Source: a virus
IMG/VR virus record: IMGVR_UViG_3300029787_000199
Coordinates: 1 to 32,482 of that record
Length of the DNA stretch: 32,482 nt
Direction: 5' to 3' (one strand)
Shown here: piece after piece, positions 14,975 through 22,595 of the stretch
Numbering within the stretch: position 1 is the first letter of the stretch
Layout: every line of letters begins with the position of its first letter
Position numbers and translations under genes: made by a program
The notes under the pieces: model-generated
The model's input: the letters and a program-made list of their open reading frames with translations, nothing else
The model's database searches: none
Told to the model about the DNA's origin: nothing

Positions 14975-17062
14975 ATGACAAACACAATCCAACTTAAAAG
15001 AAAGACCACAGCTGGTCAAAGCCCCCCTAGTACCCTAGCAGTAGGTGAATTAGTTATAAACACGGGAGACGGTTTAATTTTTTACGGAGATTCGAGTGGA
15101 GATAGAGCTAGTTTATCTGATACATACTCTGTAAAAGCAGGTAACACTTCTCTTACAACAACAGGAACAGTTAGTAATGGTACATGGAATAGTTCTTTTG
15201 GAAGTAGCGCCTATGCTAGTACATCTGCTAAAGGTGTTGCTAGTTTTAATAGTGATAATTTTGCTGTATCAAGTGGAGTAGTAACTATCAAAGATGGTGG
15301 TGTTGTTACCGCAGAAATTGCCGATAACGCAGTCACTTTGGCTAAAATGGCAAGTGGTACTGATGGAACTATAATTACATTTGATGCATCTGGTAATCCA
15401 GTTGCAGTAGGACCGGGTAGTGATGGTCAAGTATTAACTTCTACAGGAGCAGGTTCACCTCCAGCTTTTGAAGACGCTACTGGTGGAAGTGCAAACAATT
15501 CAACAATTACACTTACAGCCGGAGACGGTTTGCAAACAGGTGGTAGTTTTACTACAAACGCGAGTGGCAATTCAGAAATAACTTTTAATATAGATGTTAG
15601 TGATTTTGCTGGTGCTGGATTAGCAGATGGAGGTTCAGAAAATCTTGCTATAGATATATCTGAATATTCAGCAGTAACACCTACATCAGGAGATTCATTC
15701 CTTACATTAGATTCAAATGGTTCTACTGAACAACTTACTACAGTTGATGCTTTAGCAACTCTTCTTGCAGGAACTAACATTTCTGCATCGAGTGGAGTAC
15801 TTTCAGTAGGAACATTAAATCAAAATACTACAGGTAGCGCAGCTACTTTAACAACAGCTAGGGCAATAGGTGGTGTAAACTTTGATGGTTCTGCTGCTAT
15901 TAATTTACCCGGTGTAAATACAGGTGGTAATCAAGACACAAGTGGAACAGCTGCAATAGCAACTACAGTTACTGTAGCAGATGAATCAAGTGACACATCT
16001 TGTTTCCCATTATTTTCAACAGCAGCGTCAGGAAATCTAGCACCCAAGTCTGGTAGTAACTTAACATTTAATTCTAACACAGGGACTTTAGCTGCTACTG
16101 ACTTCAGTGGTAAATTGACTATAGGTGGACACACGGTTGATGACATTGATATAACTAGTGAGTTTGTAGATAGTGATGAACATTTGATGTCAGCGAAAGC
16201 TATCAATGCCAGAATACAAGATTTTTTCGTTGATGAAAACAATATGGCTTCTGACTCGGCCAGTTTAGTGCCAACACAACAATCTGTAAAGGCTTATGTT
16301 GATACTGAAGTAGCAGGAGCAGGTGGAGGAACTGGTAATATTTCATTCTCTGATACAACTATGGCTGGTAATGCTATGACTTTAGATTCTGCTGGTGAAA
16401 TAGCTTTGGATGCTGATGATAACGGTGAAGTTAAATTCTTTGATGGTGGTGCTCATTATGCTACAATGCAGAAAAATTCAACTCAAGGTTTGAAACTTAC
16501 AGCAGGAAGTGAGAGTAAAGTAATTTTAACAACAGAAGATACGGGAATCTTGGCGACTACTGGACACCAATGGATACAAGCACACCACTTTGGTATTTCC
16601 AACTTAGATAATAATACACCGGTTTTTTTAAGCTGGGCATCTTCTAATAGTAACCAAAGTGACATTGCTAACCACAGACCTCTTATGCCTTGTGCAGGTA
16701 GAATTTTAAAATGTTTAATTACATGTCAAAATAGTAACAGTAATGCACTAGCAACAATGACTAACGGTAGTAATGATTTTGAGATGGAATTGTCAGGAAG
16801 TTCAACATTTTCAGATGTAGGTCACGGTGCAGGTATTCAAAAAATCGGAGACCCCGGTAGAATATTCGAAAACACAAGTAATTATCCGGTTGACCTTTCA
16901 CCACTTCAAACTGCAGTGGACAATGGTTCAGCTGGAATTGACGCAACATTACTGGGTTATACATGGGCTGCTGGAGATACTATAGTAGGAAAGATAAAAA
17001 ATCACAGTGGTAATAGTAACCAAAGAGCATCCATGACGATGTTAGTAGAATGGACGGTATAG
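14975..17062 (+). CDS. Fibre protein with Mtd-N-like start
   Basis: This 695-aa fibre begins M-T-N-T-I-Q-L-K-R-K-T with G-E-L-V-I-N-T-G-D-G-L-I-F-Y, the same attachment-type N-terminus as the previous fibre. A Ser/Thr/Gly-rich beta shaft follows, with an A-E-I-A-D-N-A-V-T-L-A-K-M unit near residue 107 and the 92-base shared block near 175-205. The last 170 residues (from about G-H-Q-W-I-Q-A-H-H-F-G) are a distinct, compact domain unlike the shaft and may be the receptor-binding tip. It ends six bases before a 33-aa gene. Placement before the connector genes favours a head fibre or a tail fibre whose gene has moved. Confidence 0.78.
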   Translation: MTNTIQLKRKTTAGQSPPSTLAVGELVINTGDGLIFYGDSSGDRASLSDTYSVKAGNTSLTTTGTVSNGTWNSSFGSSAYASTSAKGVASFNSDNFAVSSGVVTIKDGGVVTAEIADNAVTLAKMASGTDGTIITFDASGNPVAVGPGSDGQVLTSTGAGSPPAFEDATGGSANNSTITLTAGDGLQTGGSFTTNASGNSEITFNIDVSDFAGAGLADGGSENLAIDISEYSAVTPTSGDSFLTLDSNGSTEQLTTVDALATLLAGTNISASSGVLSVGTLNQNTTGSAATLTTARAIGGVNFDGSAAINLPGVNTGGNQDTSGTAAIATTVTVADESSDTSCFPLFSTAASGNLAPKSGSNLTFNSNTGTLAATDFSGKLTIGGHTVDDIDITSEFVDSDEHLMSAKAINARIQDFFVDENNMASDSASLVPTQQSVKAYVDTEVAGAGGGTGNISFSDTTMAGNAMTLDSAGEIALDADDNGEVKFFDGGAHYATMQKNSTQGLKLTAGSESKVILTTEDTGILATTGHQWIQAHHFGISNLDNNTPVFLSWASSNSNQSDIANHRPLMPCAGRILKCLITCQNSNSNALATMTNGSNDFEMELSGSSTFSDVGHGAGIQKIGDPGRIFENTSNYPVDLSPLQTAVDNGSAGIDATLLGYTWAAGDTIVGKIKNHSGNSNQRASMTMLVEWTV
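15498..15589 (+). repeat. 92-base direct repeat, copy 2
   Basis: Identical to 13066-13157; see that entry. The match ends sharply on both sides. Confidence 0.9.
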
Positions 17063-17067
17063 ATAAT

Positions 17068-17169
17068 ATGGCAGAATTAACAGACTTTACAATAGCAGAT
17101 GATGCAGATATAGACGCAATAAGAGCAAAACTAAAAGAAATTTTAGAACATTTAGAGGCAGCAAGATAA
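17068..17169 (+). CDS. 33-aa acidic helical microprotein
   Basis: MAELTDFTIADDADIDAI is followed by a charged amphipathic helix (R-A-K-L-K-E-I-L-E-H-L-E). It lies between the fibre and the coiled-coil/membrane gene with tight spacing on both sides. No family is known; it may be a small coiled-coil partner of the next protein. Confidence 0.55.
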   Translation: MAELTDFTIADDADIDAIRAKLKEILEHLEAAR

Positions 17170-17170
17170 T

Positions 17171-17380
17171 ATGGACGATAAAAAAAGAGAAGAATTATTG
17201 ATTCGAATGGATGAAAGGATTAAGAACATTTATAATAGAATGGATAAGTTCGAAACTCTTTTCACAAACCATTTGACGCACCACGAAATGTGGGAGAACG
17301 ATATGAAGACATCAGTTCACAGATGGTTAGCAGCAATAGTTGCAGCAGCTGGTGGTGCTGGTGCAATGGGGATGATGTAA
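17171..17380 (+). CDS. XhlA-like small coiled-coil/membrane protein
   Basis: This 69-aa protein has an N-terminal coiled coil (about 1-35, with R-M-D-E-R-I and R-M-D-K-F-E-T-L heptads), a His/Trp-rich joint (T-H-H-E-M-W) and a C-terminal membrane helix (about 52-68, Ala/Gly-rich). Phage proteins of this shape (XhlA/haemolysin type) accompany holins and assist membrane release; that role is inferred from shape and not from a firm match. It starts two bases after the preceding stop. Confidence 0.5.
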   Translation: MDDKKREELLIRMDERIKNIYNRMDKFETLFTNHLTHHEMWENDMKTSVHRWLAAIVAAAGGAGAMGMM

Positions 17381-17381
17381 T

Positions 17382-17852
17382 ATGGCAATAACAAGAGACT
17401 CAACACAAGATTTAGACCAGATAGGTAAAAGAGTACGTATATTGACAGGTATAGAATCCACAGAGATAGATGACACAGACTTGTCAGAATTGATAACTAT
17501 GGCTTCGGAATGGTTTGAAACACAGTCAGGTTTAACATATACTGTAAACACTGAAGATGCTTATGATAACGCAGTAGTATTCTACGCAAGTTATCTAGGT
17601 TCTATAGCACAAAACGGTATGGGTGTTGAAAATCTAAAGATTGGAGATATATTTATACAATATACTGACGACGAACCTTACATAAAGTTTTTAAAGATGG
17701 CACAGGATGCACTGAACTCTCAGATAGCAACCTCAGTAAAGCGCACTACCTATAACGCTGACGCAAGTAAAGGTAGCGTAGATTGGAAGAAGAATATAGA
17801 CGGGTCAAGTAGTACACTTAATGTACGTCAGTCGCCCCGCAATATAGGATAG
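17382..17852 (+). CDS. Head-tail connector/adaptor protein
   Basis: This 156-aa protein resembles gp6-type adaptors: an N-terminal helix with V-R-I-L-T-G-I followed by D-D-T-D-L-S-E-L-I-T-M-A-S-E-W-F, a middle helix (D-N-A-V-V-F-Y-A-S-Y-L-G) and a polar tail. The adaptor ring binds under the portal and receives the tail. Gene order (before the tail-terminator gene) supports the call. The ATG follows one base after the previous TAA. Confidence 0.65.
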   Translation: MAITRDSTQDLDQIGKRVRILTGIESTEIDDTDLSELITMASEWFETQSGLTYTVNTEDAYDNAVVFYASYLGSIAQNGMGVENLKIGDIFIQYTDDEPYIKFLKMAQDALNSQIATSVKRTTYNADASKGSVDWKKNIDGSSSTLNVRQSPRNIG

Positions 17853-17853
17853 T

Positions 17854-18879
17854 ATGGCAAACACCGTAAAGTTAGGTTCAGTTAACTTCCCCAAGTTGAT
17901 GAGACATGTGGGACACCGCACAAATCAAGTGCGTGACCTAGTCTTTGCGAGAGATGCTATCCAAAATAAAAGTACTAAAACAACAGGACAGAGTAGTTCT
18001 ACACAAGGCAGTGGTTCTACGCTAGCTGGTCCAGCTGTAAACTTTGGTTATGAAAAGGGTAACACTGCAGCTAATAATTTCGCAGGTGGTACTAGCGTCA
18101 CTTCTGACACTACTGACAGCCTTTACCATGTTATCACACCAGAATTAATATTACCGGGCTTAAAAGCCGTGCAAACGCCTATTATCAGCCGTTCTGGTGA
18201 GCTAGAGAGAACTGGTAATAGAATAACAGGTTCATGTACCTTTTACATGCCTTCATTAAGTTATATCAGAGCTTTACCTGAATTTAGTGAAACTACTCAG
18301 TTTGATGAATTAGAAACCTATGATAAACTTATTGACATAGAAAGAATAATTTATGACATTGATGATTATTCTGCAACAACTACATCACATACACTAAAAA
18401 CATTTGATGATAAAGCTGCAGGATATGAAGTCGATAGATTACAATTTAAAATAAAATCAGGCACTACTTTGACTAAGATAGCTCTAAGTGGTAATCATGG
18501 AGGCTCAACTAAGAGTCTTACATGGAGCGGTTCATTGGCTCTATCAAGCAGTGAGTATATCACTATTGATGTACCTCTCAAAGATATAGTTGCTAACGAT
18601 GTAACTTCTGTTTACAAAGATGGTACTAGAACTGCTTTTACAGCTGGTACAGATAATACTATATTAGATATAGACAAGCTTTATGGAGATTCCACATTTG
18701 ATTTATTGAGCTTAGTGCTTACTACAAGCTCTGGCTTAGTAGAGGCTAAAGAGATATATCTATATAAGAGTGCTGAGTGGAGAGTAGAAACCATTAAAGA
18801 TTTTAGAGATGAATATATGGAAGTAGGAGCTGTTAGAGTAAGAGGAGACAGAACAAGCAGGAGAAGAGCATATGGTTAA
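17854..18879 (+). CDS. Structural protein, possible head-closure (stopper) role
   Basis: This 341-aa protein is not recognised. The N-terminus is basic (M-A-N-T-V-K-L-G-S-V-N-F-P-K-L-M-R-H-V-G-H-R) with a Ser/Thr/Gly linker at about 45-85. A strand pair G-N-R-I-T-G-S-C-T-F-Y-M-P-S-L follows at about 126-140. Residues about 180-315 look like a beta-sandwich. The end is Arg-rich (V-R-G-D-R-T-S-R-R-R-A-Y). Position between adaptor and tail-terminator genes suggests a head-closure or neck protein. It overlaps the next gene by eight bases. Confidence 0.45.
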   Translation: MANTVKLGSVNFPKLMRHVGHRTNQVRDLVFARDAIQNKSTKTTGQSSSTQGSGSTLAGPAVNFGYEKGNTAANNFAGGTSVTSDTTDSLYHVITPELILPGLKAVQTPIISRSGELERTGNRITGSCTFYMPSLSYIRALPEFSETTQFDELETYDKLIDIERIIYDIDDYSATTTSHTLKTFDDKAAGYEVDRLQFKIKSGTTLTKIALSGNHGGSTKSLTWSGSLALSSSEYITIDVPLKDIVANDVTSVYKDGTRTAFTAGTDNTILDIDKLYGDSTFDLLSLVLTTSSGLVEAKEIYLYKSAEWRVETIKDFRDEYMEVGAVRVRGDRTSRRRAYG

Positions 18880-19066
18880 AAGAAAAGCTAAAAAGAAATC
18901 AAGGGTAAACGAAGCAGGAAATTACACTCAACCATCTATGAGAAAAAGATTATTTCAAAGAATCAAAGCTGGTAGTAAGGGTGGAGCACCCGGACAATGG
19001 TCCGCTAGGAAAGCACAAATGCTAGCAAAACAATATAAAGCAAAGGGTGGAGGATACCGTAACTAA
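18872..19066 (+). CDS. Basic protein of a marine-virus family (GQWSARKAQ type)
   Basis: This 64-aa, Lys/Arg-rich protein contains M-R-K-R-L-F-Q-R-I-K-A-G-S-K-G-G followed by P-G-Q-W-S-A-R-K-A-Q-M-L-A-K-Q-Y-K, a block I know from hypothetical proteins of marine phages and large DNA viruses. It is one of five small basic genes in a row, joined by TAATG overlaps. Likely DNA-binding; it may be packed in the virion or act on host nucleic acids. The function of the family is not established. Confidence 0.65.
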   Translation: MVKRKAKKKSRVNEAGNYTQPSMRKRLFQRIKAGSKGGAPGQWSARKAQMLAKQYKAKGGGYRN

Positions 19067-19311
19067 TGGTTAAGAAAAAGTCACAAAAGTCATTAACTAA
19101 ATGGACTAATCAAAAATGGGATTATATTACTAAGGCTGATAAGAAGAAGCCTAAATCAAAAAGAGGACGTTACCTACCTAAGAGTGTTAGAGCAAAAATG
19201 ACACCAAGTCAAAAAGCAGCATCGAATCGTAAGAAACGTAAGGCTGGAGGAGTTGGTAGTCGTGCTAAATACTCAAAAAAGGTAAAAAAAGCAGTAAGGA
19301 GGGCTAAGTAA
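19066..19311 (+). CDS. Basic protein, DUF5872-like
   Basis: This 81-aa protein has the block S-L-T-K-W-T-N-Q-K-W-D, later R-Y-L-P-K-S-V-R-A and S-Q-K-A-A-S-N-R-K-K-R-K, the order seen in the DUF5872-type proteins of marine phages. The family has no known function; the domain number is from memory and should be checked. Very high Lys/Arg content implies nucleic acid binding. It overlaps the preceding and following genes by one base each. Confidence 0.65.
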   Translation: MVKKKSQKSLTKWTNQKWDYITKADKKKPKSKRGRYLPKSVRAKMTPSQKAASNRKKRKAGGVGSRAKYSKKVKKAVRRAK

Positions 19312-19370
19312 TGGCATACAAAGTTAAGAAGAAGAAGAAAACGAAAAAAACCATGAAAAAGAAATACTAA
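19311..19370 (+). CDS. 19-aa lysine-rich peptide
   Basis: An ATG overlapping the previous TAA opens 19 codons giving MAYKVKKKKKTKKTMKKKY, over half lysine, before a TAATG overlap with the next gene. Both overlaps and the preceding GGAGG site argue for translation. It would bind nucleic acid or acidic surfaces by charge alone. Confidence 0.5.
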   Translation: MAYKVKKKKKTKKTMKKKY

Positions 19371-19543
19371 TGAGAAAACACTATAAGAAAGATGGAACTG
19401 TGTTTAAAGGTGGCGTGCATAAAATGCCTAATGGGCATATACATTCTGGCAAAACTCACACTAAGTCTTCTCAAAGAATATTTCATTATGGTGAATTATC
19501 TAAAAAAGCACAAGCTAAGGCAAGAACTCAGCGAGGTAAATAA
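19370..19543 (+). CDS. 57-aa His/Lys-rich basic protein
   Basis: The ATG overlaps the preceding stop (TAATG). The 57-aa product is rich in His, Lys and Gly, with a beta-like F-K-G-G-V-H-K-M-P-N-G-H-I-H-S-G core and a basic helix at the end (K-K-A-Q-A-K-A-R-T-Q-R). The five His residues between 17 and 30 could bind metal. It is unrecognised, but fits the basic cluster. Another open frame at 19392 is a shadow. Confidence 0.6.
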   Translation: MRKHYKKDGTVFKGGVHKMPNGHIHSGKTHTKSSQRIFHYGELSKKAQAKARTQRGK

Positions 19544-19840
19544 ATGGCACCAAGAAAAAAGAAAGATGCAAAACTAACAAGAGCAGGAGTAACAGCTTAC
19601 AACAAACCTAAAAGAACTCCTAACCATCCTAAAAAGTCACACGTGGTTGTAGCTAAAGAAGGTGGTAAAACTAAACTTATTAGATTTGGACAGCAAGGTG
19701 TTACAACTGCAGGTAAACCTAAAAAGGGAGAATCTGCAAGACAAAAGGCAAGACGTAAATCTTTCAAAGCACGTCATGCTAAAAATATAAAGAAAGGAAA
19801 GATGTCAGCCGCTTACTGGGCTAACAAGGTGAAGTGGTAG
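19544..19840 (+). CDS. Basic protein, DUF6321-like
   Basis: This 98-aa protein starts directly after the previous stop. It carries L-T-R-A-G-V-T-A-Y-N-K-P-K-R-T-P-N-H-P, then H-V-V-V-A-K-E-G and I-R-F-G-Q-Q-G, and ends F-K-A-R-H-A-K-N-I followed by M-S-A-A-Y-W-A-N-K-V-K-W. This whole pattern is well conserved among phage hypothetical proteins (DUF6321, number from memory). The function is unknown; its constant neighbourhood with structural genes suggests a virion or packaging role. Confidence 0.7.
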   Translation: MAPRKKKDAKLTRAGVTAYNKPKRTPNHPKKSHVVVAKEGGKTKLIRFGQQGVTTAGKPKKGESARQKARRKSFKARHAKNIKKGKMSAAYWANKVKW

Positions 19841-19841
19841 T

Positions 19842-20366
19842 ATGGCAAAAGATTTCCTTAATGTTATAGAACGTGCCATAATGATGGGTATAAGTGACAA
19901 TATAAACGGTTTGACTGAGGATGGCCAAGACATACATGTCTTTGGTGAGTTTCCAGAAGTTGAAGAACTTAAATTCCCTGCAATTATAGTAGAACATACT
20001 GGTTCAGGCTTTGAAGAACAGTTTATGGGTCAGAGCGTAACATTAGGGTCATCTTCAGGCACTGGTGAAATATATGGTGCTAGTTATACTTTACATGTTA
20101 TATGTGAAAAAGAGTCACAACTACAAGTAAAAAGTACAGCATCATCTGCCAGCGATGTATATTACAAACAAAGAAGACTTTTGAATTGGTTGATGTTAAA
20201 TGTAGCAAACTCTGTTATGGATATTAACTTTGACACATATGAAGAAGAAGATACACAAGTTATAGAAAGACATCTTAATTCTTGGCAGAGTGTTGGTTTC
20301 ATACCTAATTTACAATGGTATGGGGCTTCTGCTGACTTTACTATAACCTTTACCAATATTAGATGA
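19842..20366 (+). CDS. Tail-terminator/tail-completion-like protein
   Basis: This 174-aa protein has an N-terminal helix (F-L-N-V-I-E-R-A-I-M-M-G-I), a central beta sheet with A-I-I-V-E-H-T-G and Y-G-A-S-Y-T-L-H-V-I-C, a helix Y-K-Q-R-R-L-L-N-W-L-M-L-N, and a final strand A-D-F-T-I-T-F. The layout fits tail terminators (gpU-like), which cap the tail tube and join it to the head. It lies before the tail-tube genes. It overlaps the next gene by four bases (ATGA). The call rests on layout and synteny. Confidence 0.55.
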   Translation: MAKDFLNVIERAIMMGISDNINGLTEDGQDIHVFGEFPEVEELKFPAIIVEHTGSGFEEQFMGQSVTLGSSSGTGEIYGASYTLHVICEKESQLQVKSTASSASDVYYKQRRLLNWLMLNVANSVMDINFDTYEEEDTQVIERHLNSWQSVGFIPNLQWYGASADFTITFTNIR

Positions 20367-21814
20367 AACCTAACATAATAATACATAAGTATGGTAAAGT
20401 AGCTGAGCCTATATATTCTGTAGGTGCAGGATATCAATCTTATTACCCTTGGTCTAAAAATTTTCAACCACACATCGATGGTAGCGTTCGTAGAGATACG
20501 ATGGGTAAAAAAGACAGTCAGGTTCTATATAATATAACAAGTCAAGAACTGATGGGCCAAGGTGTAAATCAATATATGAATGCTTCACCAGTATTAGGTT
20601 TTTATATTGGTAATCGTATATTATCAGAAAGGTATAAAGATAATGAAGCAGGTTATTTGACAAGAAATCAAGCTAATGCTATGGCTATCAATTTTAAGTC
20701 ACAGTACGGTGGACGTGCGCTACCAATATTAAATACTTATTTGGAGGGCACAACACCTGATTTCAAAGGAGTTATGGATAAGGCCATCAAAACTTCTATG
20801 GTACCTGCAGGAGAAGAACAAACTCAAGCGATAGGGCATAGAGATGTACCCAGCCCTACAGGTATACAACATATTCAACCTATTGATATAGTTAATGCAC
20901 CACATTTTGGTAACATACAAGTTACTACAGAAAGAATAGATAAAATTGGACATCACGGTATATATGGCGAACTTGGTGGGAAAATGAGTAAAAATATACA
21001 AGAGTTGAAACAGTTGTACCGTAAAGGTATAATAAGACGTGACGAAATGCATAAAGAAATAGCTAGAGACGGTCTTAACTATTTTAAATCTAGGTTGCCT
21101 ACTGTTAACAGTGCTTTAGCTGAAATCAAAAAGGATATGATAAAGGCTGGTAAACAGCCCACAGTTAAATCAATGGCAAGTGAAATACAAAGGATGGCAG
21201 CAATAAGTAGTAGTAGTTTGGCTGGTAAAGCATCTACCATAGTTTTACAAGCTATAGGTAATCTGTCATATTTCAATAATGGTGTAACTTATAGTTATGC
21301 AATAAGTCCTTTCACACATGTAGCTATTTCACAATTTATTATGAATCCTACTACATATCAATTTAAGTTAGCTAATTTAAATACAGCTGAAGTTGTTGAT
21401 GGAACATATGATGTAACTGATATGTTTTTTGCTCAGGGTAGTTCATTGATGACAGCTCAAGACATTGCAGAAAAAAGAGCTTTTGCAAACAATCATGCTA
21501 GAGCTTCGGGAATCGCAGGAACAACAGAGGTCAATGCTTTGAATGTAGCACACGTTGGCGGCCAACTAGCTAATGCAAGTCGTTCTCAAGCTTCTATTGA
21601 TATGTTTCACGCATCTAAAGATATGCACAAATTAATTACCAAAGGTATAATACCCGAAGTTAGAAGAGCTATGAAAAAATCTGCTAAAAAATATACCTCT
21701 AATAAATTATCACAACATAGGGGGCCTATCAATTTTGGGCACAGAAAAAACGCTTGGGCTTTACCTTATATTACTATTTTTGATACAACACTAGAAAAGA
21801 CTGGTAAAAGATAG
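20363..21814 (+). CDS. Unrecognised 483-aa structural-region protein
   Basis: No family is recognised. The N-terminal third is polar with many Tyr/Gly (S-V-G-A-G-Y-Q-S-Y-Y-P-W); the middle (about 215-300) is helical (L-K-Q-L-Y-R-K-G-I, then A-L-A-E-I-K-K-D-M-I-K-A-G); the last 100 residues are basic and helical and end R-K-N-A-W-A-L-P-Y-I-T-I-F. It lies between the tail-terminator and tail-tube genes, where gp10-like neck proteins often occur, possibly fused to more. A promoter gap follows it. It uses more A/T-ending codons than the capsid genes. Confidence 0.5.
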   Translation: MKPNIIIHKYGKVAEPIYSVGAGYQSYYPWSKNFQPHIDGSVRRDTMGKKDSQVLYNITSQELMGQGVNQYMNASPVLGFYIGNRILSERYKDNEAGYLTRNQANAMAINFKSQYGGRALPILNTYLEGTTPDFKGVMDKAIKTSMVPAGEEQTQAIGHRDVPSPTGIQHIQPIDIVNAPHFGNIQVTTERIDKIGHHGIYGELGGKMSKNIQELKQLYRKGIIRRDEMHKEIARDGLNYFKSRLPTVNSALAEIKKDMIKAGKQPTVKSMASEIQRMAAISSSSLAGKASTIVLQAIGNLSYFNNGVTYSYAISPFTHVAISQFIMNPTTYQFKLANLNTAEVVDGTYDVTDMFFAQGSSLMTAQDIAEKRAFANNHARASGIAGTTEVNALNVAHVGGQLANASRSQASIDMFHASKDMHKLITKGIIPEVRRAMKKSAKKYTSNKLSQHRGPINFGHRKNAWALPYITIFDTTLEKTGKR

Positions 21815-21901
21815 CTCTACTAAGACATATAGCTATATTATACTAATAAAGGGAGATAAATAGAGCTTATATTGCTTCAATGGAGCCCAAATGCACCTAT
21901 T

Positions 21902-21921
21902 GAGCGAAAGCTTTATATACT
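21902..21921 (+). promoter_or_regulatory. Archaeal promoter for the tail unit
   Basis: GAGCGAAAGCTTTATATACT is identical to the portal promoter at 6474. The ATG at 21979 is about 67 bases from the TATA start, so this mRNA has a longer leader than the others, and the leader begins with a hairpin. Confidence 0.82.
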
Positions 21922-21943
21922 AGCCCCACCATATAATAATTAC

Positions 21944-21964
21944 TTAGCGTATCGCGAACGCTAA
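21944..21964 (+). promoter_or_regulatory. Leader hairpin ahead of the tail-tube gene
   Basis: TTAGCGT (21944-21950) and ACGCTAA (21958-21964) form a perfect 7-bp stem with a 7-base loop. It starts about where transcription from 21902 should begin and runs directly into AAGGAGA (21964-21970). It may protect the 5' end of an abundant mRNA or control access to the ribosome site. Confidence 0.65.
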
Positions 21965-21978
21965 AGGAGAAAATAAAT

Positions 21979-22587
21979 ATGGCATATTTCCTAGGAAGAG
22001 ATGTAAAGGTTGCAATCACAACTGAGCACGATGGTACAGAAGACGCAGGAACTTCAAGCGACCATGGAATCAACAGTTCCATAGCCGCAGCTACAAGTTC
22101 ATTAGTTATACCAGCACGTGAAGTATCGACGTTGTTCGATTCAGGTGAAGCAGCAAACCCAGTACAAGATGTTATAAGTGTAGACCTCACACTCGGCGCA
22201 GTCGATGAGGACATCGCTTATATGGGACAGAGAACTGCATTAAAAGCAGAGATTAAAAAAGAGAATACAATAACCATCACCAAGAAAAAAGATGGTAGAT
22301 TCTTCGATGACTTGTTCAAAGCAGCAAGATATGGATTAATGAAAAGGGATGGAGACACACCTACTATCAACGATGGTTTAACACAACCAGATAATGTTTA
22401 TGGGTACAGACTCCACGTTCAATTAATGTTATCCGGCGAAGTTATTTCTTTCCCAATGTGTTCAATGACAGAATTTAATGTTACATTGAATGCTGACGGA
22501 GTTCAAGAAGAGTCACTGACCTTTATGGGTCACGCAACACCAGTTATCGCAGCAACAGGCAACCAAGCAGTTTGCTCTACTGTGTGA
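21979..22587 (+). CDS. Major tail protein (tail tube), paralogue 1
   Basis: This 202-aa protein begins M-A-Y-F-L-G-R-D-V-K-V and carries V-D-E-D-I-A-Y-M-G-Q-R-T-A-L-K-A-E-I-K-K-E, then T-I-T-K-K-K-D and L-T-F-M-G-H-A at the end: a compact beta-barrel layout typical of tail-tube subunits. Its own promoter, leader hairpin and strong AAGGAGA site fit a high-copy protein. The next gene is a longer paralogue with the same blocks. No sheath gene is seen, so a siphovirus-like tail is likely. Confidence 0.72.
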   Translation: MAYFLGRDVKVAITTEHDGTEDAGTSSDHGINSSIAAATSSLVIPAREVSTLFDSGEAANPVQDVISVDLTLGAVDEDIAYMGQRTALKAEIKKENTITITKKKDGRFFDDLFKAARYGLMKRDGDTPTINDGLTQPDNVYGYRLHVQLMLSGEVISFPMCSMTEFNVTLNADGVQEESLTFMGHATPVIAATGNQAVCSTV

Positions 22588-22595
22588 GGTGATTT

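Noticed and set aside
12435-17062. CRISPR-like or tandem DNA repeats
   Set aside because: The repetition is protein-coding shaft sequence with codon-level drift, not spaced identical short repeats.
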